Assembly: GCA_038025085.1 (NCBI GenBank) | Contig: CM076146.1 | Span: forward strand, 18,326,001 to 18,390,000 | DNA from: Tetragonia tetragonoides | Lineage: Eukaryota; Streptophyta; Magnoliopsida; Caryophyllales; Aizoaceae | Reading direction: 5' to 3' | DNA length: 64,000 bases | Part shown: piece after piece, positions 45,740 through 56,023 of the stretch | How positions within the stretch are numbered: the first letter of the stretch is position 1 | Layout: every line of letters starts with the position of its first letter | The notes under the pieces: generated by a model | What the model was told of the DNA's origin: nothing | Databases searched by the model: none | The model's input: the letters and a program-made list of their open reading frames with translations, nothing else | Translations under genes and position numbers: made by a program

Positions 45740-47398
45740 CTCTCCCCCAATTAAGTCGTCACGTCCTCGTCGACCAAGACTTACTTCGTGCACCTCCTCT
45801 TTCATGGGTCACGGAACGTCTAACTGCACCCAATCTTTCAGGGTCACCAGACAACAATGAACCACCTCGTGCGCCCCCTCTTTCATGGGCCACGGAACGT
45901 CCAAGTGCACCCAATTTTACAGGGTCACCAGAAAAGACATGATCCAAATTTGAGCCGGCTCCACTGAGCCAAAGTAACATCTCTTCAGACGCTGATTTGC
46001 ATACACTACTGCGAACGGTAGCTCCCACAAGCATCCAACTAACTTCCCATAAAGCTTGCTCCCATAAGCAACGCTGGTCCATACGCAAAAGTGCAGAGAC
46101 ACACCCCGTCCTCCAAGCACAACTCCACAACACAGTAACAGTGTACTTTAACGAGTACCACTGAGCTCGACTTCCACAACACACTTACAGAGCACTACAA
46201 CGAGTGCCTGTCTTCGAGCACCCTTCTGAGACCCAGTCACCAAACTTGCTCTCGCGATGTATTCCCTTCGGATCACCTTTGGAAATGAGATTCTGACTCT
46301 TGTGCTGAGTTTTGCAAGATCAAAATCGCTACACTCACACTACAATATCGCCCTTCTCGGTCGACACGCTTCGAGGACAACACCTCTTACTGTCGCCCGC
46401 ACTACTGGTTGATCTCCATCAAAGGTCTTGGCACGGGGTCATCTTGCCCCGAATCACCTCCTTTCAGAGTGATGTTTCACAATTCCACACAAAGGTCCGG
46501 TATTGGTTGCAATATCTCCATTTGGTCCTCCGAATAGCTGTCTGTTGCTATAGTGTCTACCACAAACAATTACCGAACTTGCTCACCGAACACACTTCAT
46601 CCGTGTGCTTGCCCCAGTCTCAACATCATGCGACAACTGCGACAGTGGGGCCCTCCCCCACTTAAGCTCTCGAACAATCCGAAAACAACATCCACAAGGT
46701 TGTTAGAATTCTCCCACAACTCCAACTTCACATGAACACTTTCATCTCGGACCCAGACTAACGAGGCCCTCCTTGGCCAACTAACGACGTCTTTCCGCAT
46801 CGTCCACTTCTGCTCACAACACCTTGTAAGGTGACTTTCCTTGGAAGGGTTTTACCAGCACACCTTCTATAGATGGCTCTCTGAAGGAATCTTCATGGCG
46901 CTTCTGGCCAGCGGATCATCTTGATCTTGCACTATCGTGGTTTTAATACGACTTCTCGTTTTGAACACGATCGTCAACCGCCCAACACCCATGTTGGCAC
47001 ATCGAAACCCACATAGCACATGTTCAATCTTTAAGTAACTTGTCCCACAGACCATCAATTCGTTGCCAATGTGACCAATTTGATCTTCATTCGTCAAGCA
47101 CGATGGCACTGAACAACCCAACACAACTCTTCAACTGCAACTTGCCATAGTTGATCCTTGTCTACCACAGACCCTGATTCAACCCTTGCAAAATCCATCT
47201 CTGAAGTCGTCTCCGCTAACTTCAACATTATGGATCGGGGAGTCCACAATGTCCTAATGAACCCAAGTTGGCCTGATGGAACCCAACAAGGTCATCGGTA
47301 ACTAATCTGCATCAAAGCAGCTCACGTTAGCTCTTAACCACTGAGAAGTTTCATACACTTTGTTGCTGACCATCACGTTGCCATGATGAAGGAAAGCC
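45740..47398 (-). other. Interior of the LARD-like element
   Basis: The PPT (45740-45752, minus AATTGGGGGAGAG) is followed by a 72-76-bp duplicated segment (45787-45936: phrase cctctttcatgggtcacggaacgt in copy 1, ccctctttcatgggccacggaacgt in copy 2). The remainder has only short overlapping frames without recognisable domains. The primer-site end (near 47398) is degenerate. Confidence 0.6.
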
Positions 47399-48881
47399 AA
47401 ATTCGTTGCGGAATAACTGTACGGCTTCAAGACTCCACCGAGTCTTGATCAGCCTTCACGTGAGGTTCTGTCCATTCCGATTCACATTGAACTCTTCGCA
47501 ACTCAAATCATCCTATCGAGGCTTGCTCGCTTCACTGTTGTTCCTTTCTCGAGATACTAGTAGCTTCCTAGTGTCGGCTATTTAGCCCGACACTCGCCCA
47601 ACCGGTCATCTCGGATATCCTGCATCATGGTTGACCCATGACTCCATACCCTCGTCGCGTACTAGTGCCGACACTCTTGTCCTGACTCTAGCCCGACCGA
47701 ACATCCTTATTCTGACTTCAACCCATGACTCGACACCATCGCATCCTGTATGTGGACAACGTTGTTCACTATCTTCCGACACCGATCTCACTGACAAGCT
47801 CCTTTGGGTCACGGCCCTCGAACGCCATCCGGCTTCGAGGCTTCCTATCGAGTGCTCCTTCCGTTCATTGGCCATGATCACTGTTCGCCTCATCGTGGCC
47901 TGGGAGTTGTCAAGTCCCAAAGTACCCTTGGACTTGTCAAGTCCGGAGCGCGTGTCTCGATCGTCCAGGCAACTATTCTTGTCCCGAGACTCTGGCTCCT
48001 TCCGAGTAGTTCCCGATCCTTTAAGCAACCGGGAGTCATGTTCGCTCCCGTTGAGTTCATATGAGGCCGACCTATGAATGCACACCTCGCGTTCATGGAT
48101 CACTGTCCCCGACTCGACCGAGCAGGAAACCTTCCCGGGACATCCTTCCCTTCATAGGAATACTAGGAAGTATCCCCTTAAGTCCCACAAGTTCCCACGG
48201 GGTCGCCATTCTTTGGTACCGATGTCCCGGAACCCGAGAACACCGCTAATGCAACACGGTCCCTCGTTGACCGGGCTTTTCGAAATCCCTTAGGGAGGAT
48301 ATTGTCCCCTTGACAAGGTTCACGGATAACGCATCCCGCAACCGTCTCAAAATGGTGAGCCTCCTCTTGGCGCATGATGCACACTATCGAGCCCGCCGGT
48401 TACTCGATAATGTCTCCGGGATGTTAATGCTTTCCTTTGACATGCCATCAAGCCTTCCCCCTTCCATGGAAGCTCACTTAAGTGTCATGAGGTTTTCCAA
48501 CCATCCATGCACCCAGGGGAGGTGGAGAGCTCAAACACCTACTACCCCCTAAAGAGTCTTATATGGTTCAGCCCAGGTGACAGGAGTGAACATCAAAGCT
48601 GCATAACTTTCATACTCAATCTCTGATGGAACTCAAAGGTTGTTCCTCATCAATCGACTCCACTGTGGACATTCTCATCCCCCAAGGAAGTCCTGCGCTC
48701 ATCCTTGTCCGACGAATTCCACACTTTGCCTGGGCATTCCAGAGCCCGACACCTGTGACCGAACATAAGACGTAGTCGCAACCTAGCTAACTAGTCGCTG
48801 GTGCCTGTCCGCGACACTCATGGACGAGCAACTGAGAGTCTGTGACGCTGCTACCGAGCTGTCAAAGTGCGGACCACGACA
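47399..48881 (-). mobile_element. 5' LTR of the LARD-like element
   Basis: The second direct LTR ends in CCACGACA at 48881. The first ~20 bp of the + strand end (tgttacggtcctaaattttt in the other copy) are degraded to gaaagccaaatt, so the primer-proximal boundary is damaged. Confidence 0.8.
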
Positions 48882-48886
48882 CCTGG

Positions 48887-50689
48887 CCTGGCCAGTGTAT
48901 AAGCAAGATTAGGGGTGAATGCTAATGTTTGCTGGTATTTGGTGCTGAAGTGTCAGACATTTCGGGGGATTTTGTAGTTAACTAAACTGTATAGTGATAC
49001 AGTATCTTTTTGCTGTGTAGCGAATGCTAATGAATTCATTTTGTGGTCATTGTCTATGATACACTAATATTTTATCTTTTAATTGATTTAAATTTTCAAT
49101 GAATGGAATGGAAGTATCCCTTTCTGTCTTGTTTATGTTTTATCTGTTATAAGCCGCAATGAGTTGCACTTTGCAAATCATTAAGTAATGGAATCAACAT
49201 CATTTTTACATATGAAAGAGGAATCTATGATTCACTTATTTTTAGAAAAGAATTCATTGCTTTTTTTGCTTTGAATTCATTTTCCTAAGTACTTAAGTTT
49301 ATCAGCATAGCACATGAAATTCATTTGGATTTCAGCTTTGAATTCGTCTTGAAAAAAGCCAAAAATATTTTTGCGTTCGAAAATAAATGCATTCCAAGTT
49401 AGTCTAAGTCATCAAACTATATTGTTTATTTGTTACGGTTGCGCTATTTGTGCGTTATTGTGGTGTGGCCTCGACTAACTAGTAGATAAGGAAAACAGTT
49501 AAGAAAGAGCAATATGTGATTCATTGATTTTTATGGCAGAATTCATTGCTCCTCTACTCTGAATTCATTTACTTAAGTACTCAAATTCATCAATGTACCA
49601 CATTGAATTCATTTGGATTTTAGCTTTGAGTTCGTCTCGAAAATATTGCATTCATCTTGAAAATGAATTCACTTATTTTTAAGAAAGAATTCATTGTTTT
49701 TTGCTTTGAATTCATTTTCATAAGTATTTAAATTCATCAGCGTAGCACATGGAATTCTTTTGGATTTTAGCTTTAAATTCGTCTTGGAAATAGCCAAAAA
49801 TATTTTTGCGTTCAAAAATAATGTATTCCAACTTAGCCTAAGTCATCGAACTATATTGTTTATTTGTTAAGGTTGCGCTATTTGTGCATTATTGTGGTGT
49901 TACCTCGACTAACTAGTATATAGGGAAAACAGTTAAGAAAGAGCAATTTGTGATTTATTGATTTTAATGGCAACACTCATTGCTCCTCTGTTGTGAATTC
50001 ATTTAGTTAAGTACTCAATTTCATCAATGTACCACATTGAATTCATTTGGATTTTAGCTTTGAACTCGTCTTGAAAATAATGCATTCGTCTTGAAAATGA
50101 ATTCACTTATTTTTAATAAAAGAATTCATTGTTTTTTTGAATCCATTCGTTAATTGAATTCGAAGAATTCATTGCCCCTCTGCTCTGGAATTCATTTTGT
50201 TAATTATGAAGCATATGTAATTCATTTCCAGTGTATTTTTCAATTCATCTTGAAAATAGCCATCAAAGTTGTGATCATTTGTTAAAATTATGTCCTGGTG
50301 CGTTCTTTGCGGTAATCTATGATTCACTTATTTTATAAGAAAGAATTCATTTCCTTTTGTGTTTTGAATTAATTTATTAAGTGAATTCATTTTTATGGCA
50401 GAATTCATTACTCCTCTGCTCTGAATTCATTGCCCTTCTGATCTGAATTCACTGCTCTTCTACTCCAAATTTATTGCTTTCAATTCTTGAAAGTAGCACA
50501 TGGAATTTACTTCCAATGTAGTTTTAAATTCATCTTGAAAACAGGCTTCTCAATTGGAATATGAATTCATTTCTGAAACCAAATTGGCAGAATGTACATT
50601 TGTATCAACAGTTTTGATCATTTCTGAATTTTTGCTATACAAATATTGAATTTCCAGACTATACAACTCATTCTAATATTTATGGATGC
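48887..50689. repeat. GAATTCATT-rich region with 434-bp tandem duplication
   Basis: No gene is seen. The block 49229-49662 is repeated at 49663-50110 with a period of about 434 bp. Landmarks are ggttgcgctatttgtgc at about 49438 and 49872, and accacattgaattcatttgg at about 49597 and 50030. The motif GAATTCATT and variants occur many times throughout, to about 50600. The first ~130 bp may be the tail of the interrupted F-box-like gene. Confidence 0.75.
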
Positions 50690-52285
50690 TTTTTCTTGAA
50701 GCTATCTTTAACTCTTGCCATGATCTTGTCCCTTTCTTCATTGATATCATTTGTGATAAGTCAGTGCAGCACTTGACCCTGAGTGCCTTTACTACAAGCT
50801 CTTGTGAAAGATAACAGGGATTACAGAATTAGGATAAATAATTTTTGAGGTAAAAGGCTGAATTAACGAAAATAAGAGAGGAACATTACTTACATCATTC
50901 TTAAGGAAAGGTTCATAACCTTCCATTGTGCCGATATATGTCTACATATGCCTCATAGTGTATATGGCACAATCTGAAATGTTGGTGTTAGAACTGCAGG
51001 AGGTTGTCTTTGTATAGTTTTAGTTCTTCAGCCTTAGGATGCTTTATTTCCGTCAAGACGACAGTTAACCCTTTGACCTGCATTTGTGATGAAGAAAGTT
51101 AAATGAATTCAAAGCAAAGAAGGAAAAGATTAAGCAATTCTGACAAAGGTATATTATTTTTCGGTATTCATTTAGGGATGAATATATGTAAAGTTTGAGA
51201 TCTTACTATATTTTCAATCATGCAACCATATTTTGCTTTCTTGGACACTTCTTTCATTAGTTTTAATGTTGTCAAGAATCTCAATATAGCGAGATTTGAA
51301 ATTGACACAGATCGTGTAGAAGTGCTCGCTTATACCAACAACAAAGAAGAACTGTCATAGAATTGTAAAGCACAAAATATTATGAGAATCAGTTCCCATT
51401 TTTTTAGTGATGATATTTGTTTATTGATGAACATAGTTGAATCTTACCAGAGTGACATCCCTTAGGTCTTTCATATTGCACTGTCCCATCTCATAGCGAA
51501 TTCGGTCAACAAATTCTTGCATCTACTTTTCTTCCGATACACTAAAAGTGAATTGGGCCTTTAATAAACGAATTCAAGAAGTTATTTTCATTATTGGTTT
51601 GAAACTATAGAAAGAACAGACATCCAGACAATTCACACAAATAAAACTTACATAGACGTTCGTTGAAAAGAAAAACCTCCTTGGCGATTTAGAACTTCTA
51701 GCCCACTCATTGTTGTTCACCATCAGAGTCCAAACATCCACAATAAAATTGTCTAAATCATATCTGTCTTTAGAAACCCCTCCAAAGGTAAGAAATATAC
51801 TCCTTCTTATTGTGTAAATAAATGGTCAAACTCTTAGTAGCACGTCACTATATAAAACAAAAGTAAGAGTATTAATATTCATTGATATATATATCCGAAA
51901 AAGAAGCTATGAAATTGATGAGTTTTTATGGTAAAGGTTATGCATACGTATTGAAGCCTCTATCATCTGAGAATGCATAATCAGCGACTTGCTGCTCTAG
52001 CTCATTGCATCGCTTCTCAACATTAACGTGTCTGCTCCAGAAGGGTGATCGAAGTGCAAAGGGAACACGACCTAGGTGCCTTTGGCGTAACATGATTTCT
52101 GCTCTTTGTACTGCTGTCATTGGACGTCTGCCTCTGTCCTCAGTAGAAGTTTCAGTAAGTTCACGGCCTACTGCAGGGCTTTCGCTGATCGACAATGGCA
52201 GTCTAGGAGCAGGGAGAGTTATGTAATTACAACCTTGTCCATTATCATCATTATCATTTTCATTGTACCTGTAAATAGATAACAT
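50690..52285 (-). pseudogene. Ulp1-like cysteine protease (C48) gene remnant
   Basis: The first readable exon is 52285-51954 (LSIYRYNENDNDDNG, AEIMLRQRHLGRVPF) and ends at GTATGC. A second block near 51800-51655 reads FGGVSKDRYDLDNFIVDVW. Farther on the catalytic triad is recognisable: His in SEHFYTICVNFKSR (codon 51322-51324), Asp in IEILDN (51271-51273) and Cys in SDCAIYTMRHM (50967-50969), followed by a stop where Glu is usual. The tail matches the post-catalytic helix (NDINEERDKIMARVKDSF). Ulp1-family proteases cut SUMO from targets. In plants such genes are often carried by Mutator-like elements. Several stops and unclear introns make this a pseudogene. Confidence 0.6.
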
Positions 52286-52344
52286 TCATTAAACATATCA
52301 AATTAATCACGGGTAGCAATTCATTGACATAAAGTTCTTGAAGG

Positions 52345-52842
52345 ATGCCATTCTTAGATGCCATTTCGGAGATGCCATCTTATGCAAAGTTCTTGAAGGA
52401 TCTTCTCTCTAACAAGAGGAAATATGAGGAGCATGCCACCGTTGCCTTAACGGAGGAATGTAGTGCCATTTTGCAAAATAAGGCACCTACTAAGCTTGGA
52501 GATCCCGGGAGCTTTTCCATTCCATGTTCCGTGGGAGATGTTACCATAGACCGAGCATTGTGTGATCTTGGGGCAAGTGTGAGCCTTATGCCCTTGTCTA
52601 TGTGCAAGCGACTTCATATGGGGGATTTCAAGCCTACCTCCATGTCATTGCAATTGGCGGATCGCTCCGTCAAATTCCCTTTGGGAATTTTTGAGGATGT
52701 GTCTTTGAAAGTAGGTAAGTTCTATATCCCTTGTGATTTTGTTGTTTTAGACATGGAAGAGAATTCTCATATCCCTATCATTTTAGGAAGACCTTTCTTG
52801 GCTACCGTCAGCGCCATCATTGATGTGCGTAATACCATGAAA
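52345..52842 (+). pseudogene. Element E aspartic protease
   Basis: The frame opens with DAISEMPSYAKFLKDLLSNK (gag-protease linker) and contains CSVGDVTIDRALCDLGASVS with catalytic DLGA, then MPLSMCKRL, FVVLDMEENSHIPIILGRPF and ATVSAIIDV. DLGA and ILGRPF are the usual spellings in Athila proteases. The original frame ends near 52835. The last codons to 52887 (KSSSPQSCF) are out of family, marking a deletion junction with RT. Confidence 0.8.
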
Positions 52843-52879
52843 TCCTCTTCCCCCCAATCATGCTTTAGCGTAGACCATT

Positions 52880-53932
52880 TTGTGTAATGGCACATTTGCT
52901 TATAGGAGAATGCCTTTTGGTTAGTGCAATGCACCCGCCACCTTTCAACGATGCATGATGGCCATTTTTTCTGAGTTTATTAAGGACATCATGGAAGTGT
53001 TTATGGATGATTTTTCTGTTTGTGTGTCGTCCTTTGATAATTGTTTGTCTAACTTGGCCAAGGTGTTGAAAAGATGTAACGAGGTTGGTTTGGTGTTAAA
53101 TTGGGAGAAATGTCATTTTATGGTTCGAGAGGGCATATTCCTTGCCCATTTGGTCTCGAATCGGAGCATTGAGGTTGACAAGACAAAAGTTGAGGTCATT
53201 GAGCGATTGCTACCCCCTTTTACTGTGAAAGGAGTGAGGAGTTTCCTTGGTCATGCGGGGTTTTATCGCCGCTTTATCAAGGATTTTTCTAAAATCGCTA
53301 AGCCTCTAATTAAGCTGCCTGTCAAGGATGCCCAATTTGTGTTTACTAATGATTGCCTTAAAGCTTTCCATAGGTTGAAAGATGCTCTTATCTCCGCGCC
53401 CATTATACAACCCCCGGATTGGAACCTCGCATTTGAGGTTATGTGCGACGCTAGTGATCATGCCGTGGGGGCTGTCCTTGGACAAAGGAAAGACAACAAG
53501 CTTCATGCTATCTACTATGCTAGCAAGACGCTAGATGATGCCCAATTGAACTATGCCACGACTGAGAAAGAGCTCCTTGAGGTTGTGTATGCCATTGAGA
53601 AATTTTGACCCTATCTTGTGGGGTCAAAATTCATTGTTCATACCGACCATTCGGCCCTCAAATGCTTGTTGAACAAGAAGGATGTCAAATCAAGGTTGAT
53701 TTGTTGGATTCTCTTACTCCAAGAATTCGACCTTGAGATCAAAGACAAGAAAGGGGCCGAGAATACCGTAGCCGACCATCTTTCTCGACTTCACTATGAG
53801 TTGAGCAAGGATGGGGAGTTACCTATTGATGACTCTTTTCCCGATGACCATTTGTTCTCTCTCCAAGCAATTGAGGCCCGTTAGTATGCGGATATTGCGA
53901 ACTACCTTGTCTGCGGTATTGTTCCTCATGGA
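52880..53932 (+). pseudogene. Element E reverse transcriptase (C-terminal part) and RNase H
   Basis: RT resumes with GTFAYRRMPFG, then a stop at 52921 and CNAPATFQRCMM. The catalytic FMDDFSVCVSSFDN follows, then GHAGFYRRFIKDFSKIAKP. The N-terminal half including the first catalytic Asp is absent. RNase H follows in frame: CDASDHAVGAVLGQ with Asp, TTEKELLEVVYAIEKF, a TGA where Arg is usual, then [11 protein letters not shown] and [14 protein letters not shown] at 53882 precedes YADIANYLV, the usual linker to integrase. Confidence 0.8.
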
Positions 53933-55133
53933 ATGAATTACAACCAAAAGAAGAATATCTATTTCGATACCAAGAAGTTCTTTTGGGATGATCCTCATCT
54001 CTACAAGTCTTGTGCCAATGGTATCTTAAGGCGTTGTGTCCCAAAAGAAGAAGTGAAGGGCATTCTCTCTCATTGCCATGATCTACCTTGTGGAGGCAAT
54101 GCTAGTGCCTCCAAAACTGCGGCGAAGGTCCTTCAATCCGGGTTCTATTGGCCAACAATGTTCAAAGATGCTCAAAAGCATGTGCAAGAGTGTGATACTT
54201 GCCAAAGAACCGGGAATCTCTCTAGAAGGAATGAAACACCATTGACCGGTATTCTTGAGGTTGAGCTTTTTGATGTTTGGGGAATTGATATCATGGGTCC
54301 TTTGCCTACTTCTTATGGCAACAAATACATTTTGGTGGTGGTTGACTATGTCTCTAAATGGGTTGAGGCAATTGCTACTCAAACCAATTATGCTCGGGTT
54401 GTGGCTAAGTTCTTCAAGAAGAAATTATTTCCTCGATTTGGTGTGCCTCGAGTGTTGATAAGTGATGGAGGTTCTCATTTTATTGAGCATAAGTTTGAGG
54501 CTCTTGAATAAGTATGGTGTTTTTCGCAAAGTTGGCTTGGCCTATCACCCTCAAATGAGTGGCCAAGTTGCAGTTTCTAGCCGTGAAATCAAGCAAATCT
54601 TGGAGAAGACGGTGTCTAGTTCGAGAAAGTATTGGTCCTTAAAGCTCGATGATGCTCTTTGGGCTTATAGGACCGCTTTCAAGACACCTATTGGTACCAC
54701 CCCATTTCGGTTAGTCTTTGGGAAGTCTTGTCATCTTCCCGTTGAGCTTGAACATTGTGCTTATTGCAATCAAGGCCCTTAACTATGACTTCAAGGCCGC
54801 TAGTGAGCGGCGTCTCCTCCAACTCAATGAGCTTGACGAGTTGTGGTTGGATGCCTATGAGAGTTCTCGCATCTATAAGGAGAAAACTAAGAGGTGGCAC
54901 GACAAGAACATTAATAGAAGAGAGTTTCGGGAAGGTGATTTGGTACTTCTTTTCAATTCTCGTCTCAAACTCTTCTTGGGAAAGCTTAAGTCCTGATGGT
55001 CGGGCCCTTTTAAAGTGGTCAAAGTGTTCTCTTATGGCGCTATTGAGGTGCGCCCTTTGAAAGATGATGCGGAAACGTTCAAGGTGAATGGACACTTAAG
55101 CATTACAAGGCGGGGGATCCCATAGGTGTAAGG
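53933..55133 (+). pseudogene. Element E integrase
   Basis: The frame 53933-54511 gives the zinc part ([29 protein letters not shown]), first Asp in WGIDIMGP and second in ISDGGSHF. A frameshift near 54508 leads into 54462-54782 with [18 protein letters not shown]. Here Ala sits at the third catalytic position 36 residues after the second Asp, where Glu is expected. A further frameshift near 54755 leads to 54996 ([36 protein letters not shown]), then the GPFKVVKVFSYGAIEV tail to about 55095. Inactive. Confidence 0.8.
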
Positions 55134-55414
55134 GTCGAGTCTAACCTTTCCGATGCTCAAACAGCGTGAATGATTCATATGTCAAGCTCTCGACCTTAAA
55201 AGAGCGCTTCTTGGGAGGCAACCCAAGTTTATTGGTTTAAAAGAAACGGGAAGAAAAAGAAAAAAAGAGGAGGTAATCAGTTCATTCTTATTTCTTGATT
55301 TATTTTTGTAGTTAAAAATAAAAAAAGTCATTTGCAGCTCCACAGCCACCTTGCACGATCAGGCGAAAGAGAAACCCACCAGTCGCCTGACCCGGAAAGA
55401 ACAACCCACCGCCT
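55134..55414 (+). other. Post-integrase region of element E
   Basis: Non-coding; it contains the gcttcttgggaggcaaccc phrase and an A-rich stretch. No env-like frame is visible. Confidence 0.5.
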
Positions 55415-56023
55415 ATGTCTCACCCACCTGGCCGGGTGTCCTTTCTCTCTCCACCACGCCTGACCGAGCGCCATCAGGTACCATCCCAATCCGCCACCGT
55501 TCCTAACCGGGCAGCTTCTCCACCACCATCGCGCCCGAGCGGGCCGCATCAGGTCCACCTAGCCGCTCGCCCTGAGACAACCACCCGACCAAGCACCTTC
55601 CTACCCACCACCACCACCCGATCGTGCACCACCTTCTCCTGCTCTCTGCCTCACCCTCCTGGTCAGGCGATCATCGACCGCCCGAGACACCCGACCAAGC
55701 CCGCCTCCCATGGAACGACCCTCACAGCTCGTCACTTTCTCTCTCTCCTCACAATAAATCCACTACATCTGTTTCTCTCCCATCACATTAACTTGCCCAA
55801 TCCCCTGCCTCTACAAATCACCCATTCTCTCACCTCCGCTACTTCTCTCTCCTCTCATCACCACCCCCACAAGAAATTCACCACCCCCACAGCCCCCCTC
55901 GTTCCCCACCCTCTCACCGCCATCACAAAACCGCCATCGCCATCCTCAGCCGATTACCGGTTCCGACCGCCCGTCCCGTCGACCGGCGGCATTCATCGCA
56001 CCACCACCGAATTCCCGTTTTGA
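55415..56023 (+). CDS. Pro/Thr/His-rich ORF at the env position of element E (doubtful)
   Basis: A 202-codon frame (MSHPPGRVSFLSPPRLTERH to TTTEFPF) lies between integrase and the 3' LTR. Athila elements often carry an env-like ORF in this place. Composition is extreme (Pro, Thr, Ser, His), driven by CAC/CCC/CCG-rich DNA. No signal peptide or membrane segment is visible, except a weak hydrophobic stretch at residues 105-125. The frame may be an accident of composition. It is reported because it is the longest uninterrupted + frame in element E. Confidence 0.2.
   Translation: MSHPPGRVSFLSPPRLTERHQVPSQSATVPNRAASPPPSRPSGPHQVHLAARPETTTRPSTFLPTTTTRSCTTFSCSLPHPPGQAIIDRPRHPTKPASHGTTLTARHFLSLLTINPLHLFLSHHINLPNPLPLQITHSLTSATSLSSHHHPHKKFTTPTAPLVPHPLTAITKPPSPSSADYRFRPPVPSTGGIHRTTTEFPF

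Larger units (their letters stand above)
44188..48881 (-). mobile_element. Non-autonomous LTR element (LARD-like), 4694 bp
   Basis: A 5-bp target duplication CCTGG (44183-44187 and 48882-48886) flanks an element with TGTTACGG...CCACGACA ends and two direct LTRs. A purine tract (AATTGGGGGAGAG on minus) adjoins the inner edge of the left LTR, placing the element on the minus strand. The 1.65-kb interior has no gag or pol signature, so it needed proteins from elsewhere. It interrupts the F-box-like gene. Confidence 0.85.

Noticed and set aside
45759..46184. 141-codon minus frame containing a repeated SVAHERGGAR / SVTHERGGAR motif
   Set aside because: The repeat is the direct result of the 72-76-bp DNA duplication. 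I cannot relate it to gag or pol.
44382..48552. Many frames of 60-165 codons on both strands within the LARD-like element
   Set aside because: They lie mainly in the two LTRs and occur as matching pairs at the same offsets. They have no domain and the GC-richer composition makes long open frames likely by chance.
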